From CAVQZA01 sp963718355 (GTDB lineage Bacteria > Actinomycetota > Thermoleophilia > Gaiellales > Gaiellaceae): 64,000 nucleotides of DNA. The notes below the pieces were generated by a model that saw only the letters and a program-made list of their open reading frames with translations, was not told the origin of the DNA and searched no databases. The translations under genes and the position numbers were made by a program. The stretch lies in the NCBI GenBank assembly GCA_963718355.1, contig CAVQZA010000007.1:124001-188000 (forward strand), written 5' to 3'. Positions 42,926 through 52,481 of this stretch are shown piece after piece; position 1 is the stretch's first letter, and each line of letters opens with the position of its first letter.

Positions 42926-43290
42926 CGCCGCTCAGGGTCTCGATCGCCGGCGCGATCGCCGCCATCCTGCTCTTGCTCGTCGTCTTCGAGCTGATCCGCA
43001 GCCGGCGCCTCAAGGAGCGCTACGCACTGCTCTGGCTCGCGACGGGTGTCGTCCTGCTCATCCTCTCGGCCTGGCGCGGCGGCCTGAACACGATCGCGCG
43101 CTGGCTCGGCGTCACCGGCTATCCACCGGCGGTGCTGTTCGCCGTCGGGATCCTGTTCGTGATCCTCGTCCTGCTGCACTACTCGACGGTGATCTCGCGC
43201 CTCTCCGACGAGAACGTGACGCTGGCCCAGCGGCTCGCGCTGCTCGAGCATCGCGTCGGGAAGGACGAGCGCGCTAGCGCGGAAGAGTGA
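42922..43290 (+). CDS. DUF2304 family membrane protein
   Basis: A 122-residue protein with three helices (VSIAGAIAAILLLLVVFELI, ALLWLATGVVLLILSAWRG, VLFAVGILFVILVLLHYSTV) and a charged C-terminal tail likely to form a coiled coil (SDENVTLAQRLALLEHRV). DUF2304 genes regularly follow DPM1-like GT2 genes; the protein is assumed to help membrane binding of that enzyme, but its role is unproven. The tail overlaps the convergent GT-C gene by 17 bases. Confidence 0.85.
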   Translation: MTPLRVSIAGAIAAILLLLVVFELIRSRRLKERYALLWLATGVVLLILSAWRGGLNTIARWLGVTGYPPAVLFAVGILFVILVLLHYSTVISRLSDENVTLAQRLALLEHRVGKDERASAEE

Positions 43291-44965
43291 CGATCGCCGG
43301 GGCGCTGATCACCATCACGTCGCCGCCCTTCACGTCGTTCAGCCAGTTCCCCATCACGCCGATCCGATAGGCCCACTGCCCCTTGCCCGGCCCGGGAGTG
43401 TCGACGAACGTGTGGCCGCGCGTGACGCCGACCGTGTCCATCTCGACCGCGCAGTCCGAGGCGCCGCCGTTCGGCGGCAGGCAGCGGACGCCCGCCACCC
43501 GTGGCGGCAGCCGGTAGTCGTAGTAGCCGAACGCCGCCTGGCGGAAGATGCGGTAGAAGACCTTTGCGTGCGCCGCCGGGGCGTGCCAGCGCAGCAGCAC
43601 GCCGCCAGGGGTGCGCGTCGCAGTGAGGCCGACGCCCTGGTAGGTCACCGGCACGTAGACGTTCTCCTCGAAGTACTTCGCCGCGCTGCGATTGTGGAGC
43701 GACGGCAGAGCCACGAAGAGGAGCGCCGGGATCAGCCCGAGCACGACGGCGCCCGCGATGAGGCCAGGCGTCCGCCACGTGGTCTCGCGCGCCCTCAGCA
43801 CGCCGAAGCGGTCGGCGAGGCGCGGCCCGTACGTCGGCACGAGCAGCACGATCGAGGCGAGCATGATCACGAGCGGCGGGAACCCCGGCATGAAGAGCCG
43901 GAAGAACGTTCCCTCCTCGATGTTCGCCGCGTTCGAGCCGCCCTTGAACACGAGGAAGGCCGCGAACCAGCCGCCGAGCAACAGCGCCTTCGGCAGCGAG
44001 CGCCGCAGCACGCCGAGGAAGCCGGCGATCACGATCCACTGGAGTACGCGCACGCTCCAGAAGAACTCGCGGATCCCGGCGAAGTTCCGCTGCAGCTCGC
44101 CCCAGTCGAAGTGGAGGTACTTCGAGAGCCCCGAGTTCGAGGCGGCGACCACACCCGTGGCGCCCGCGGCGAGCCGGAGCTCCGTCATCCCGAAGAGGGG
44201 AAGCGTGCCGAGCCCACGCGCCTTCCAGACCGTCAGAGCGAGCACGGGCAAGACGAGGCCTGCGCCGAACGCCAGTCCTGCCCGCCACCGCCGCGCGGCC
44301 AGGTACGCGAGCGCGACTCCGCCGAGGAACAGCGCATTCGCCGGCTTGACACCGATCGCGAACCCCGCGAGCAGACCCGCGGCCGCAGCATCCGGCAGCG
44401 CGCGCGTGTCGAGCGAGCGAACCACGAAGTACGCCGACCACAGCACGATCACCATCGACGGGAAGTCGCCGAGCCCAGTCAGCCCGAGCGCCTGGGGCAG
44501 GAACTGCTCAACGTACTTCTCGTGGTAGCGCTGGTCCCAGAGCGGGATCACGGCATACGGCAGCGCCACCCAGAGCCCGCCGGAGATGTACCCGAGCAGG
44601 CGGCCGCCGATCCGCTCCGCGATCAGGTAGACCGCGATCAGCCCGAGCGGCAGCAGGATCACGGTCTGGATCAGCAGGATCGCCGGCAGCGCATTCAGGA
44701 AGCTCGCGCCGAAGGCCCAGGTGACCGGCACGAGGATGTACGACCAGCCCCAGCCGATCGCCGCGTCTGGGATGTGGCCGTGCCCGACGACCCACGAGCT
44801 CGTGTAGAAGAACGTCTGGTCGCCGCCCTGGTAGAAGAGCCAGCCGTTGTGGCGAACCGTTACGACGAACGCGACGAGCGCGAGCCACTGCACGACGACG
44901 AGCGGGCCGACCACGACCCAGGGCTCGAACCGTCCGAGCGGCCGCAGCCTGTCAGCGAGCCGCAT
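43274..44965 (-). CDS. GT-C-like membrane protein with C-terminal soluble domain
   Basis: A 563-residue protein. About 11 helices in residues 15-425, with YQGGDQTFFYTSSWVVGHGH as the first outer loop, whose acidic residue may be catalytic. After the last helix about 130 residues form an outer domain rich in beta strands (VGLTATRTPGGVLLRWHAP, HAKVFYRIFRQAAFG, QWAYRIGVMGNWLNDV), which reads like a fibronectin type III fold; a Cys pair (CLPP and DCAVE) lies within it. Start set at the Met 10 codons into the open frame, because this reduces the overlap with the upstream gene to 14 bases. Its function as a transferase is not certain. Confidence 0.7.
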   Translation of the reverse strand: MRLADRLRPLGRFEPWVVVGPLVVVQWLALVAFVVTVRHNGWLFYQGGDQTFFYTSSWVVGHGHIPDAAIGWGWSYILVPVTWAFGASFLNALPAILLIQTVILLPLGLIAVYLIAERIGGRLLGYISGGLWVALPYAVIPLWDQRYHEKYVEQFLPQALGLTGLGDFPSMVIVLWSAYFVVRSLDTRALPDAAAAGLLAGFAIGVKPANALFLGGVALAYLAARRWRAGLAFGAGLVLPVLALTVWKARGLGTLPLFGMTELRLAAGATGVVAASNSGLSKYLHFDWGELQRNFAGIREFFWSVRVLQWIVIAGFLGVLRRSLPKALLLGGWFAAFLVFKGGSNAANIEEGTFFRLFMPGFPPLVIMLASIVLLVPTYGPRLADRFGVLRARETTWRTPGLIAGAVVLGLIPALLFVALPSLHNRSAAKYFEENVYVPVTYQGVGLTATRTPGGVLLRWHAPAAHAKVFYRIFRQAAFGYYDYRLPPRVAGVRCLPPNGGASDCAVEMDTVGVTRGHTFVDTPGPGKGQWAYRIGVMGNWLNDVKGGDVMVISAPAIVTLPR

Positions 44966-45885
44966 GCGCCGGGGCCGCGGTCCGGTACCAGGCAACAGTT
45001 CGCTCGATGCCTTCCCGTAGCGGCGTCTTCGCGCGGAAGTCGAACAGCTCCTCGGCCCGGCTCGTGTCGAGAGCGCGCCGCGGCTGTCCGTTCGGCTTCG
45101 AGGTGTCCCAGACGATCTCGCCGTCGAAGCCGGTCAGCTCGCCGATCAGCTCGGCGAGCTCGCGGATCGAGATCTCCGCTCCCGTACCGAGATTCACCGG
45201 CTCGGAGCCGTCGTAGCCGTCCGCCGCGAGCAGGATCCCGTCCGCGCAGTCCTCGACGTAGAGGAACTCGCGCGTCGGCGAGCCGTCGCCCCACAACACG
45301 ATCTCGCGCTCTCCGCGCTCGCCCGCCTCGACCATCTTGCGGATCAGCGCCGGAATCACGTGCGAGGTCTCGAGATCGAAGTTGTCGCGCGGCCCATAGA
45401 GATTGACCGGCAGGAGGTGCAGCGCGTTGAGGCCGTACTGCTCGCGGTAGGTCTGGCCGCCGACGAGGAGCGACTTCTTCGCGACGCCGTAGGGCGCGTT
45501 CGTCTCTTCCGGATAGCCGTTCCACAGGTCGCTCTCGTGGAACGGGACGGGCGTGAACTTCGGGTATTCGCAGATCGTGCCGAGCATGATGATCTTCTCG
45601 ACGCCGCTGAGCCGGCTCTGCTCGAGCACGTGGACGCCCATCAGCAGGTTCGCGTACCAGTAGCGGCCCGGGTTGGCCCGGTTCGCGCCGATTCCCGCCG
45701 ACCTCCGCGGCGAGGTGCAGCACGAGCTCCGGGCGCGCCTCTTCGAACAGGCGCACGACATCGGTGTGCTCGGTGAGGTCGTAGTCGCGCCGGCGCGGCA
45801 CGAACGGCTCGAGCCCGCGGGCCTGGAGACGCTCGACGACATAGGAGCCGAGGAAGCCCCCGCCTCCGGTCACGAGCGTCCTCAT
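44952..45885 (-). CDS. GDP-L-fucose synthase-like epimerase, one frameshift
   Basis: The first 65 residues read from ATG 45885 (TLVTGGGGFLGSYVVERLQA, VLHLAAEVGG). At about 45691-45698 the frame moves one base, giving IGANRANPGRYWYANLLMG, EKIIMLGTICEYPKFTPVPF, APYGVAKKSLLVGG with Tyr and Lys, LYGPRDNFDLETSHVIPALI and the stop at 44952: about 310 residues. The order and the EYPK and YGVAKK motifs fit GDP-4-keto-6-deoxymannose epimerase/reductase (Fcl). With gmd at 49.3 kb it would make GDP-L-fucose. One extra base again. ATGA overlap with the upstream gene. Confidence 0.8.
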
Positions 45886-47031
45886 CGGGTCGCTTGCGGG
45901 GTCCCGGTGGGGAGCCAGTCGACCCGGCCGATCCAGCGCTCGCGGTTCTCCGCGTACCACGCGATCGTCCGGGCGACGCCTTCCTCCCAGCGAGACCTTC
46001 GGCTCCCAGCCCGTCTCGCGGTTGAGCTTCTCGTAGCCGACGCGGAGCGCCATCACATCGGTCGCGCCCGGCCGGAAGCGAGCCTGGGTCGAGACGACGT
46101 GGCGACCGCTCCAGTACCCCAGCTCCTCGCCGGTCTTGAGGATCATCTCGGCCCAGTCGGCCATCGAGATGTTCTTGCCCTGGCCGTAGACGTAGAGGTC
46201 GCCCGGGACGCCGTGGGCCGCGACGGTGAGGTGGCCGCGGACGCCGTCGGTGCAGAAGCAGAAGTCGCGCATCGGGTCGAGCTGGCCGAGCTCGACCGTC
46301 TCGCGGGCGAGCGCCTGCGTGATGATCGTGCCCGTCACGTAGCGCGGGTTCTGGCGCGGGCCGTAGTTGTTGAACATCCGCGTGACGACGCCCGGGATCC
46401 CGAACGCGTCGTGGTAGTTCATGGTCAGGAAGTCCGCGGCGACCTTCGCGGTCGCGTAGATCGACTTCGGATTGATCGGCGAGCGCTCGTGCAGGATCAG
46501 GCCGCCGTCCTCGTCGAAGTCGTGGTGGTGGGCGACGTCCTCGTGGACGTTGCCGTACTCCTCGGAGGTGCCGGCGGTGTCGAACTTCTCGAGCTCGAGG
46601 CCCGTGTCGACGACCGACTGGAGCAGGTTCAACGTGCCGACCGTGTTCGCCATCACCGTCTCGTAGGGACGGTGCCAGCTCTCGCCGACGTGGGCCTGGG
46701 CGCCCAGGTGGAAGACGTACGGCTTGTCGGGCGCCTGCTTCAGCTCACGCATCAGGTAGTCGATCGAGGTCTTGTCGGTGAGGTCGGCGAAGTGCACCTT
46801 GAGCCGGCCGCGCAGGTGCCCGATGTTGTTCAGCGCGCCGCTCGAGGTGGCGCGCACGAACGCGTGGACGTCGGCGCCGATCGCGACGAGCGCCTCGGTC
46901 AGGTGAGAGCCCATGAAGCCGTCGGCGCCGGTGATCAGCACGGTGCGTCCGCCGAAGATCGGCCCGAACTCGTCGCTCAGCTCGGCGAGCGCCTCGTCGG
47001 TCCACTGGGTGTCGTTGCCGTGTACGTTCAC
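45882..47031 (-). CDS. NAD-dependent dehydratase (GDP-mannose/dTDP-glucose 4,6-dehydratase-like), one frameshift
   Basis: A 382-residue SDR once the frame is mended. LITGADGFMGSHLTEAL (NAD site), YVFHLGAQAHVGESWHRPYE, DTAGTSEEYGNV, SIYATAKVAADFL with Tyr and Lys, and RMFNNYGPRQNPRYVTGTI are read without break to WEPKVS, where at about 45990 one base is extra; the shifted frame gives WEEGVARTIAWYAENRERW to a stop that overlaps the next ATG (ATGA). The NNYGPRQ block and length resemble dTDP-glucose or GDP-mannose 4,6-dehydratases. GTG at 47031 chosen; the frame is open further upstream. Confidence 0.8.
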
Positions 47032-47035
47032 CTGA

Positions 47036-48531
47036 ATGCCCGGAGGCCGCGCTAAGAGTATCCGGACTACTCGTAAGAGCGCTGTTAGGAGTGGAGTCCT
47101 CACCGGCCTCGGCGTGGTGCTCTCGTCCGTGGCCGCCGCCGGGGCCGCCGTGCTGCTCGCGCACAAGTTCGGGCGCACCGCCGCGACGGACGGCTTTCTC
47201 ACCGCGTACGGGCTGTACATCGTGCTCGTGCTCGGGCGCGCAGGCCTTCCGGCTCGTCGTCGCGCCCGACCTGACGCGCGCGGCGGACGAGGATCGCCTC
47301 GGGGCCGAGCTGCTGGGCCTACGTGGCTGTCGTTCGCGCTCGTCGCGGTGCCGACGGTGGTGCTCGTGATCGTGTTCCGCGGCGCCGATCGCCGACGCGA
47401 TCACGGCCACGGCGCCGGCGGCTCACGAGGCGGCGAAGGCGCTGCCGTTCTTCGTCGTCGCGGCGTTCGGGCAGCTGCTCGCCGCGCTGCTCGCGAGCGC
47501 ACTCGCCGCGCGTGGGAGCTACGGCGCGGCCGCGCTCGGCTTCGGCGGCGGCTCGGTCGTCTCGCTCGTCGTCTTCGCGGCGCTGCGCCGACTCGCACGG
47601 GCTCGTCGCGCTCGCGTGGGGCATCCTCGTGAACACGGTGTTCACGCTCTCGGTGACGGAGCGGGCGGCTGCTCTCGATCGGCGGGCTCGGGCGCGGACG
47701 CGTGCCGCTCGCGACCGGGAGGCGGCTCTGGTGGCTCGTGCGCGGCATCGCGCTGCCGGTTGCGCTGCAGGGGATCTACGTGATCGCGCTCCGCTTCGCC
47801 GCGGGGCTCGGCGTCGGCACGCAGACGACGCTCTCGTACGGCTACGTGATCGCCGCGACGCTCGTCGCGTCGACTGCGTCGGCGCTCGCGCTCGTCTCGT
47901 CGGTGCCGCTGACGCGTCGCGAGCCCGATGCAGGCGGCGGTCGCCGAGCACATCGTCCATACCGCTTGGCTGTCGCTGACGGTGATCCTCGCCGCGGCCG
48001 GAGTGTTCGCGCTCGTCGGCGGCGAGCTCGTCGGCGCGCTGCTCGGGACCGTCGTACACGGGCGACGTCGGCAGCGAGCTCGGCCGGCTCGTGGTCTGGC
48101 TGACGCCGTGGATGGTTGTCACCGTCGCGTTCGCCGTCGCCTATCCGCTGCTCTTCGTCGTCGGCCGCGAGCGCGGGCTCGTCCCGCTCGCCGTGGCGAC
48201 GCTGCTCGTCCAGGTGCCGATCGCCTGGGGCTGCGCGAGATCTGGGGCCTCGAACGGGATCGCGCTCGCGCTCGGGATCACCTCTGCGCTCGTCCTGGTC
48301 GGCGTGCTCGTCGAGCTCTCGCTGCGGATGCTCGAGCGCACGCTCGGCGGCGTCCTCTGGGCCGCGCTGCTGCTCGGTGGGCTCGCTGTCGTCACCTTCG
48401 GCGGCGCGGGGCTCCTGCTCGGCGACGTGCCGGCCGCGGTCGTCGGCCTCGTCGCCTACGCGGCGGTGCTCGTGCTCGTGCGCCCGCCCGGCTTGCGGCA
48501 TGCCTGGGCCTACGTGAGAGTCCTGCACTGA
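47036..48531 (+). pseudogene. flippase (MurJ/Wzx-like), about seven frameshifts
   Basis: One flippase can be followed through all three frames: TGLGVVLSSVAAAGAAVLLA, then AQAFRLVVAPDLTRAADEDR after about 47236, TWLSFALVAVPTVVLVIVF after about 47325, AAKALPFFVVAAFGQLLAAL after about 47388, LVALAWGILVNTVFTL after about 47597, WWLVRGIALPVALQGIYVIA after about 47685, HTAWLSLTVILAAAGVFAL after about 47930 and VVWLTPWMVVTVAFAVAYPL after about 48058, to the stop at 48531. That is about 495 residues and 13-14 helices. Six of seven shifts equal one extra base. Either a real decaying pseudogene or a stretch of very poor sequence; the protein motifs look fresh, favouring the latter. Confidence 0.7.
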
Positions 48532-49304
48532 TGCACCACGGCTGGGGACACCTCTACGGACTGAGCGTGAAGCTCGGCGTCCACGATCTCGTGCATCACG
48601 GCCCGAGCCGGGAGGGCGTGATCCGGATCGGGATCCCGCTCGACCCGAGCCGCTACCTCGAGCTGCCGTGGGCCGAGCGGGCGCTCGAAGCGCAGCCCGG
48701 CGATCGCGTGCTCGACCTCGCGAGCCCGAAGCTGCTGGCCGTCTCGCTCGCTCGCGCTGGTGTCGAGATGGTGTCGGTCGACGCGTTCCCGGTCGAGGTC
48801 GAGCGCTGGCAACGGCTCGCGCCGGAGGTGCGTTTCGAGGTCGCAGACGGGCGCTCGCTCCCGTTCGAGGACGCGAGCTTCGACCGCGCGTACTCGGTCT
48901 CCGTGGTCGAGCACATCGCCGACGACGGCGACGAGCAGGCGCTGCGCGAGCTCGCTCGGGTCGTCGAGGCCGGCGGACGTATCCTGCTGACCGTGCCCTA
49001 CGCGGACACCTACTGGGAGGACTGGCGCGACCGGCCCCTGTACTCGTCGGACGGTGAGCCTGGGAAGTCGAAGTACTTCTTCGAGCGTTGGTACGACGGC
49101 GCGCGACTCGACCGGCTCGTCGCCTCGGCGCCTGTACGCGAGGTGTCGCGGGAGCTCGTCCGCACCGAGCCCAACTGGAGCCAACGCTACAACCGGAACT
49201 TCCCGTGGCTCCTGCCGCTCGGCCCGGTGTACGGGCTACTCGGCCGTGAGGTCAGCGGCCCCGGCGGCGACATCGCGCGCCTCGTGCTGGAGCGGGCCGC
49301 TTGA
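48531..49304 (+). CDS. class I SAM methyltransferase
   Basis: A 257-residue protein. RVLDLASPKLLAVSLARAG at about 60 is a relaxed SAM site (LASPK in place of GxGxG), then EMVSVDAFPVEVERW, RFEVADGRSLPFEDASFDRA, SVSVVEHIADDGDEQAL and LARVVEAGGRILLTVPY. The later motifs are standard, so it likely still binds SAM. The YNRNFPWLLPLGPVYGLLG tail may touch the membrane. ATG at 48531 shares one base with the flippase stop. GTG/TTG coupling continues to gmd. Confidence 0.78.
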   Translation: MHHGWGHLYGLSVKLGVHDLVHHGPSREGVIRIGIPLDPSRYLELPWAERALEAQPGDRVLDLASPKLLAVSLARAGVEMVSVDAFPVEVERWQRLAPEVRFEVADGRSLPFEDASFDRAYSVSVVEHIADDGDEQALRELARVVEAGGRILLTVPYADTYWEDWRDRPLYSSDGEPGKSKYFFERWYDGARLDRLVASAPVREVSRELVRTEPNWSQRYNRNFPWLLPLGPVYGLLGREVSGPGGDIARLVLERAA

Positions 49305-50278
49305 GTCGCCGAGCGCTCGTCACGGGAATCGGCGGGCAGGACGGCTCGCTGCTCGCCGAGCTGCTGCTCGAGCAGGGCTACGAGGTGTTCGGCGTCGTCC
49401 GCCGGCAGGCCGCCTACGAGAATCTCGAAGCCGTCCGCGACCGGGTCGAGCTGCTCCAGGCCGACCTGCTCGACCAGCTCTCGCTCGTGCGCGCGCTCGA
49501 GTCGTGCCGGCCCGACGAGGTCTACAACCTCGCCTCCGTCTCGTTCGTGCCCGCGTCCTGGGAGCAGCCGGTGCTGACCGCCGAGTTCGCGGCCGTCGGC
49601 GTGACGACGCTGCTCGAGTCGATCCGCCGCGTCGACGAGGGGATTCGCTTCTACCAGGCCTCGTCGAGCGAGATCTTCGGCGAGCCGCTCGAGACGCCGC
49701 AGAGCGAGTCGACGCCGCTCTCGCCGCTCACGCCGTACGGCGTTGCGAAGGCGTACGGCCACTTCATCACGGGCAGCTACCGGCGCCGCTACGGGCTGCA
49801 CGCCTCTTCGGGGATCCTCTACAACCACGAGTCACCGAGGCGGCCGCTCGACTTCCTGCCGCGCAAGGTCGCCCACGGCGCGGCGGCGATCGCGCTCGGC
49901 GTCGAGGGCGAGCTCTGGCTAGGCGATCTCTCCGCGCGGCGCGACTGGGGCTACGCCGCCGACTACGTGCGCGCGATGTGGCTGATCCTCCAGCAGGACG
50001 ACCCCGGCGACTACGTGATCGCGACCGGGATCGCGCACTCCGTCGAGGAGCTCGTCGAGTGCGCGTTCACGCATGTCGGCCTCGACTGGCGCGAGTACGT
50101 CCACATCGACGAGTCGCTGCGTCGCGGCAGGGCCGAGCTGCACGACCTCGTCGGCGACCCGACGAAAGCCCACGAGTCGCTGGGCTGGTCGCCGACGGTC
50201 ACGTTCGAAGAGCTCGTGGGCCTGCTCGTGGATGCGGAGCTGGCGCGCCTCGGGGGTCAGCCGGTCAGTTCGCGGTAG
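49301..50278 (+). CDS. gmd: GDP-mannose 4,6-dehydratase
   Basis: A 325-residue SDR with the GMD pattern: ALVTGIGGQDGSLLAELLLE at residues 5-24 (the GQDGSLL segment is diagnostic), EVFGVVRRQAAYENL, DEVYNLASVSFVPASWEQP, YQASSSEIFGEP, PYGVAKAYGHFI with Tyr and Lys, and GILYNHESPRRPLDFLPRKV. It converts GDP-mannose to GDP-4-keto-6-deoxymannose, the branch point to GDP-L-fucose, GDP-rhamnose or GDP-perosamine. TTG start in a 4-base overlap. The 3' end overlaps the convergent GT4 by 22 bases. Confidence 0.92.
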   Translation: MSRRALVTGIGGQDGSLLAELLLEQGYEVFGVVRRQAAYENLEAVRDRVELLQADLLDQLSLVRALESCRPDEVYNLASVSFVPASWEQPVLTAEFAAVGVTTLLESIRRVDEGIRFYQASSSEIFGEPLETPQSESTPLSPLTPYGVAKAYGHFITGSYRRRYGLHASSGILYNHESPRRPLDFLPRKVAHGAAAIALGVEGELWLGDLSARRDWGYAADYVRAMWLILQQDDPGDYVIATGIAHSVEELVECAFTHVGLDWREYVHIDESLRRGRAELHDLVGDPTKAHESLGWSPTVTFEELVGLLVDAELARLGGQPVSSR

Positions 50279-51291
50279 ACACCGTCGTGCGCTTTCGCGC
50301 ACGCGTCCCAGGTGAAGCGGGCCGCGCGGGCCAGGCCCTTTGCGGCCCAGTCGTCCGGGGCCGCGAGCACGTCTCGGATCGCGTCGGCGATCGCGGCTGG
50401 ATCCTTCGGGTCGAAGAGGCGGGCTGCATCGCCGCAGATCTCGGGGAGCGAGGCCGCGTTCGAACTGGCGACGGGGCACCCGCAGGCCATCGCCTCGAGG
50501 GGTGGCTGGCCGAAGCCCTCGTAGAGGCTCGGGAAGACGAGCGCCGCCGCGCGCCGGTACAGCGAGATCAGCTCGTCCTGCGAGACAAGGCCGAGCGACT
50601 CGACGCCGTCGGGGACAGGCCCGTCATACCCCGTGAGGACGAGCCGCTGCCCGGGCAGTAGCCGGAGCGCCTCGAACAGCCGCGCATGGTTCTTGTGCGG
50701 CCAGTTTCGGGCCGGGTAGAGCAGGAAGTCCTCCCGCGGCTCGTCGCCCGGCGTGAAGCGGTCGTGGTCGATGCCGAGATGGATCGGCCGGATCCGGCCC
50801 GACGGGACGCCGAGCTTGTGCACGAGTGTCGAGGCCGCGTGGTTCGAGATCGTGATCACGAGCCGGCTGCGCTTCACGGTCCAGCCGTAGACGATCTTGC
50901 GATAACGGAGCTCTGCGGTCGAGAAGAACGACGGGTACTCCTCGTGCTGGAGGTCGAGCACGCTCGTCACCGCGGGCGGCGAGTCGAGCGGCGGGAGCAT
51001 CACGCTGAGCGGGAAATGCAAGGCGTCACAGTCCGCGAAGCGCCGCCGCAGCGGGCCGGGGCGCGTCGCGGCAAGGCTCATCGCGGCGATCCGGCCGGCC
51101 ATCCCACGCGACGCCCGGTACTCCGTCACGACCTCGCTCGGCAGCCCTTCGATATCGCCGGCGATCGTGGGCAGGAAGACGCGGTACTCGAGCGCGCCGA
51201 CACGGCCGAGCGCCGCCGTGAGCGAGCGCGCATAGGTCTCCGAGCCGCCGCTGATCCCCGGCACGAGGGTGAGCAGGGAGATGCCGATCAC
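50257..51291 (-). CDS. GT4 glycosyltransferase (mannosyltransferase-like)
   Basis: A 344-residue GT-B enzyme. TLVPGISGGSETYARSLTAAL at the start, SVLDLQHEEYPSFFSTAELR on the acceptor side, LLYPARNWPHKNHARLFEAL opening the donor half and VFPSLYEGFGQPPLEAMACG with PVASSNAASLPEICGDAARL in the donor pocket. This fits the group that includes WbdA/WbdB mannosyltransferases, consistent with a GDP-sugar made by the neighbouring gmd, though GDP use is inference. Last gene of the long minus-strand operon from 59.7 kb. Confidence 0.9.
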   Translation of the reverse strand: MIGISLLTLVPGISGGSETYARSLTAALGRVGALEYRVFLPTIAGDIEGLPSEVVTEYRASRGMAGRIAAMSLAATRPGPLRRRFADCDALHFPLSVMLPPLDSPPAVTSVLDLQHEEYPSFFSTAELRYRKIVYGWTVKRSRLVITISNHAASTLVHKLGVPSGRIRPIHLGIDHDRFTPGDEPREDFLLYPARNWPHKNHARLFEALRLLPGQRLVLTGYDGPVPDGVESLGLVSQDELISLYRRAAALVFPSLYEGFGQPPLEAMACGCPVASSNAASLPEICGDAARLFDPKDPAAIADAIRDVLAAPDDWAAKGLARAARFTWDACAKAHDGVYRELTG

Positions 51292-52481
51292 CCGCGGGAG
51301 GCTACTGCGCCGCGCACGAGCACCGCGGGCGACTCGTCGAGCCTCCCGTCGGGCCGCAGGAACTCCGCGGGCAGCCGGGCCACCGTGCGGCCGCGGGCCT
51401 CGAGGCCCGGGTCGTAGGCGCGCTGGGCGCCGTCGAGCAGGACGAGGCCGTGCGCGCCGGGTCGCATGAACCGCACTGCCCGTCCGTTCAGCAGGAGCCC
51501 GTATGCGTCGGGCGCGGCCGTCACCAGCGGTTCGCCGCTACGGGGCAGGCCGCGCGCCACCGGGGCGAACGGATCCGGCCCGACGGGCACCGGCGCCGAG
51601 GTCGCGAGCGCGAGCGCCGCCGCTCCGACGAGGGCGCGCGCACCGAGCATCGACGCCGCGATCGCGGCCACGGGCAGCATCTCCGTCAGGTACCGCGCCG
51701 ACTCGCCGTTCTTGGCGACGAGGGCGACGAGCGGCAGCAGGCCGAGCGCGAGCCACGGCGACTTGCGCAACCCGAGCGCCGCAAGCAGCAGCAACGGCCA
51801 GTCGGAACGGAGCAGCGGCACGATTGCACCGCCGTGCCCGATCCCGCCGCCGGCGGGGATCGCGATCGGCGGGCGGACGATCAGGAGCACGGCTGCGATG
51901 GTGAGCAGGCCGCACGTCAGCGCCTCGACCCGCCGGCGGCGCACGAGCGGCAGGGCCAGCGCGAGCAGGACGACCTCAGGCCGGGCGACGACGCCGAGCC
52001 CCCAGAGCACGCCGCCGAGTCGCTCGCGGTTCGACAGCACGGCGAGAGCGGCGCTGAGCGCGAGCGCTTGCGCGAGCGCGTCGGGGCCTGAAAAGCCCGA
52101 CCAGAAGCCGATCGCCGGGCTTGCGAGGCAGAGCGCCGCGGCGGCGATCCACGAGCCGCCGAGCCGGTCCGCCAGCGCGGCGGCCAGCGTGACGACCGCC
52201 GCCGACGCGACGAGCGCGACCAGCGTCGCCGCGGTCGCAAGCGAGGGCCCGAGCAGGTGGAGCACCGCGACGAGCAGCGGATAGAGGGGCTTCAGCGCGG
52301 CCTCGGCGCTCGGAATCCAGGTGTCGCCGCCCGGGCCGAGCTGCACGATCGGCCGGCCGTGCTCGGCGATCCCACGCGCCATCAGCTGGTACTGGTAGCC
52401 GTCGGGGTAGAGCAGCGCGCCGTGCGGCTGGAGCGCGCGGACGACGACCGCGACGCCGAAGACGAGACTCCAGCGCCTCAT
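51288..52481 (-). CDS. GT-C-like integral membrane protein
   Basis: A 397-residue protein with about 10 helices. The first helix (LVFGVAVVVRALQ) is followed by an outer loop HGALLYPDGYQYQLMARGIA, where the Asp of DGYQY is in the place of the GT-C catalytic acid; the loop ends in SAEAALKPLYPLLVAVLHLL. No other sequence signature was recognised. The C-terminal 80 residues after the last helix (GARALVGAAALALATSAPVPV) are outside and likely beta-rich. ATG at 52481 overlaps the upstream GT2 stop (ATGA). Confidence 0.7.
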   Translation of the reverse strand: MRRWSLVFGVAVVVRALQPHGALLYPDGYQYQLMARGIAEHGRPIVQLGPGGDTWIPSAEAALKPLYPLLVAVLHLLGPSLATAATLVALVASAAVVTLAAALADRLGGSWIAAAALCLASPAIGFWSGFSGPDALAQALALSAALAVLSNRERLGGVLWGLGVVARPEVVLLALALPLVRRRRVEALTCGLLTIAAVLLIVRPPIAIPAGGGIGHGGAIVPLLRSDWPLLLLAALGLRKSPWLALGLLPLVALVAKNGESARYLTEMLPVAAIAASMLGARALVGAAALALATSAPVPVGPDPFAPVARGLPRSGEPLVTAAPDAYGLLLNGRAVRFMRPGAHGLVLLDGAQRAYDPGLEARGRTVARLPAEFLRPDGRLDESPAVLVRGAVASRG

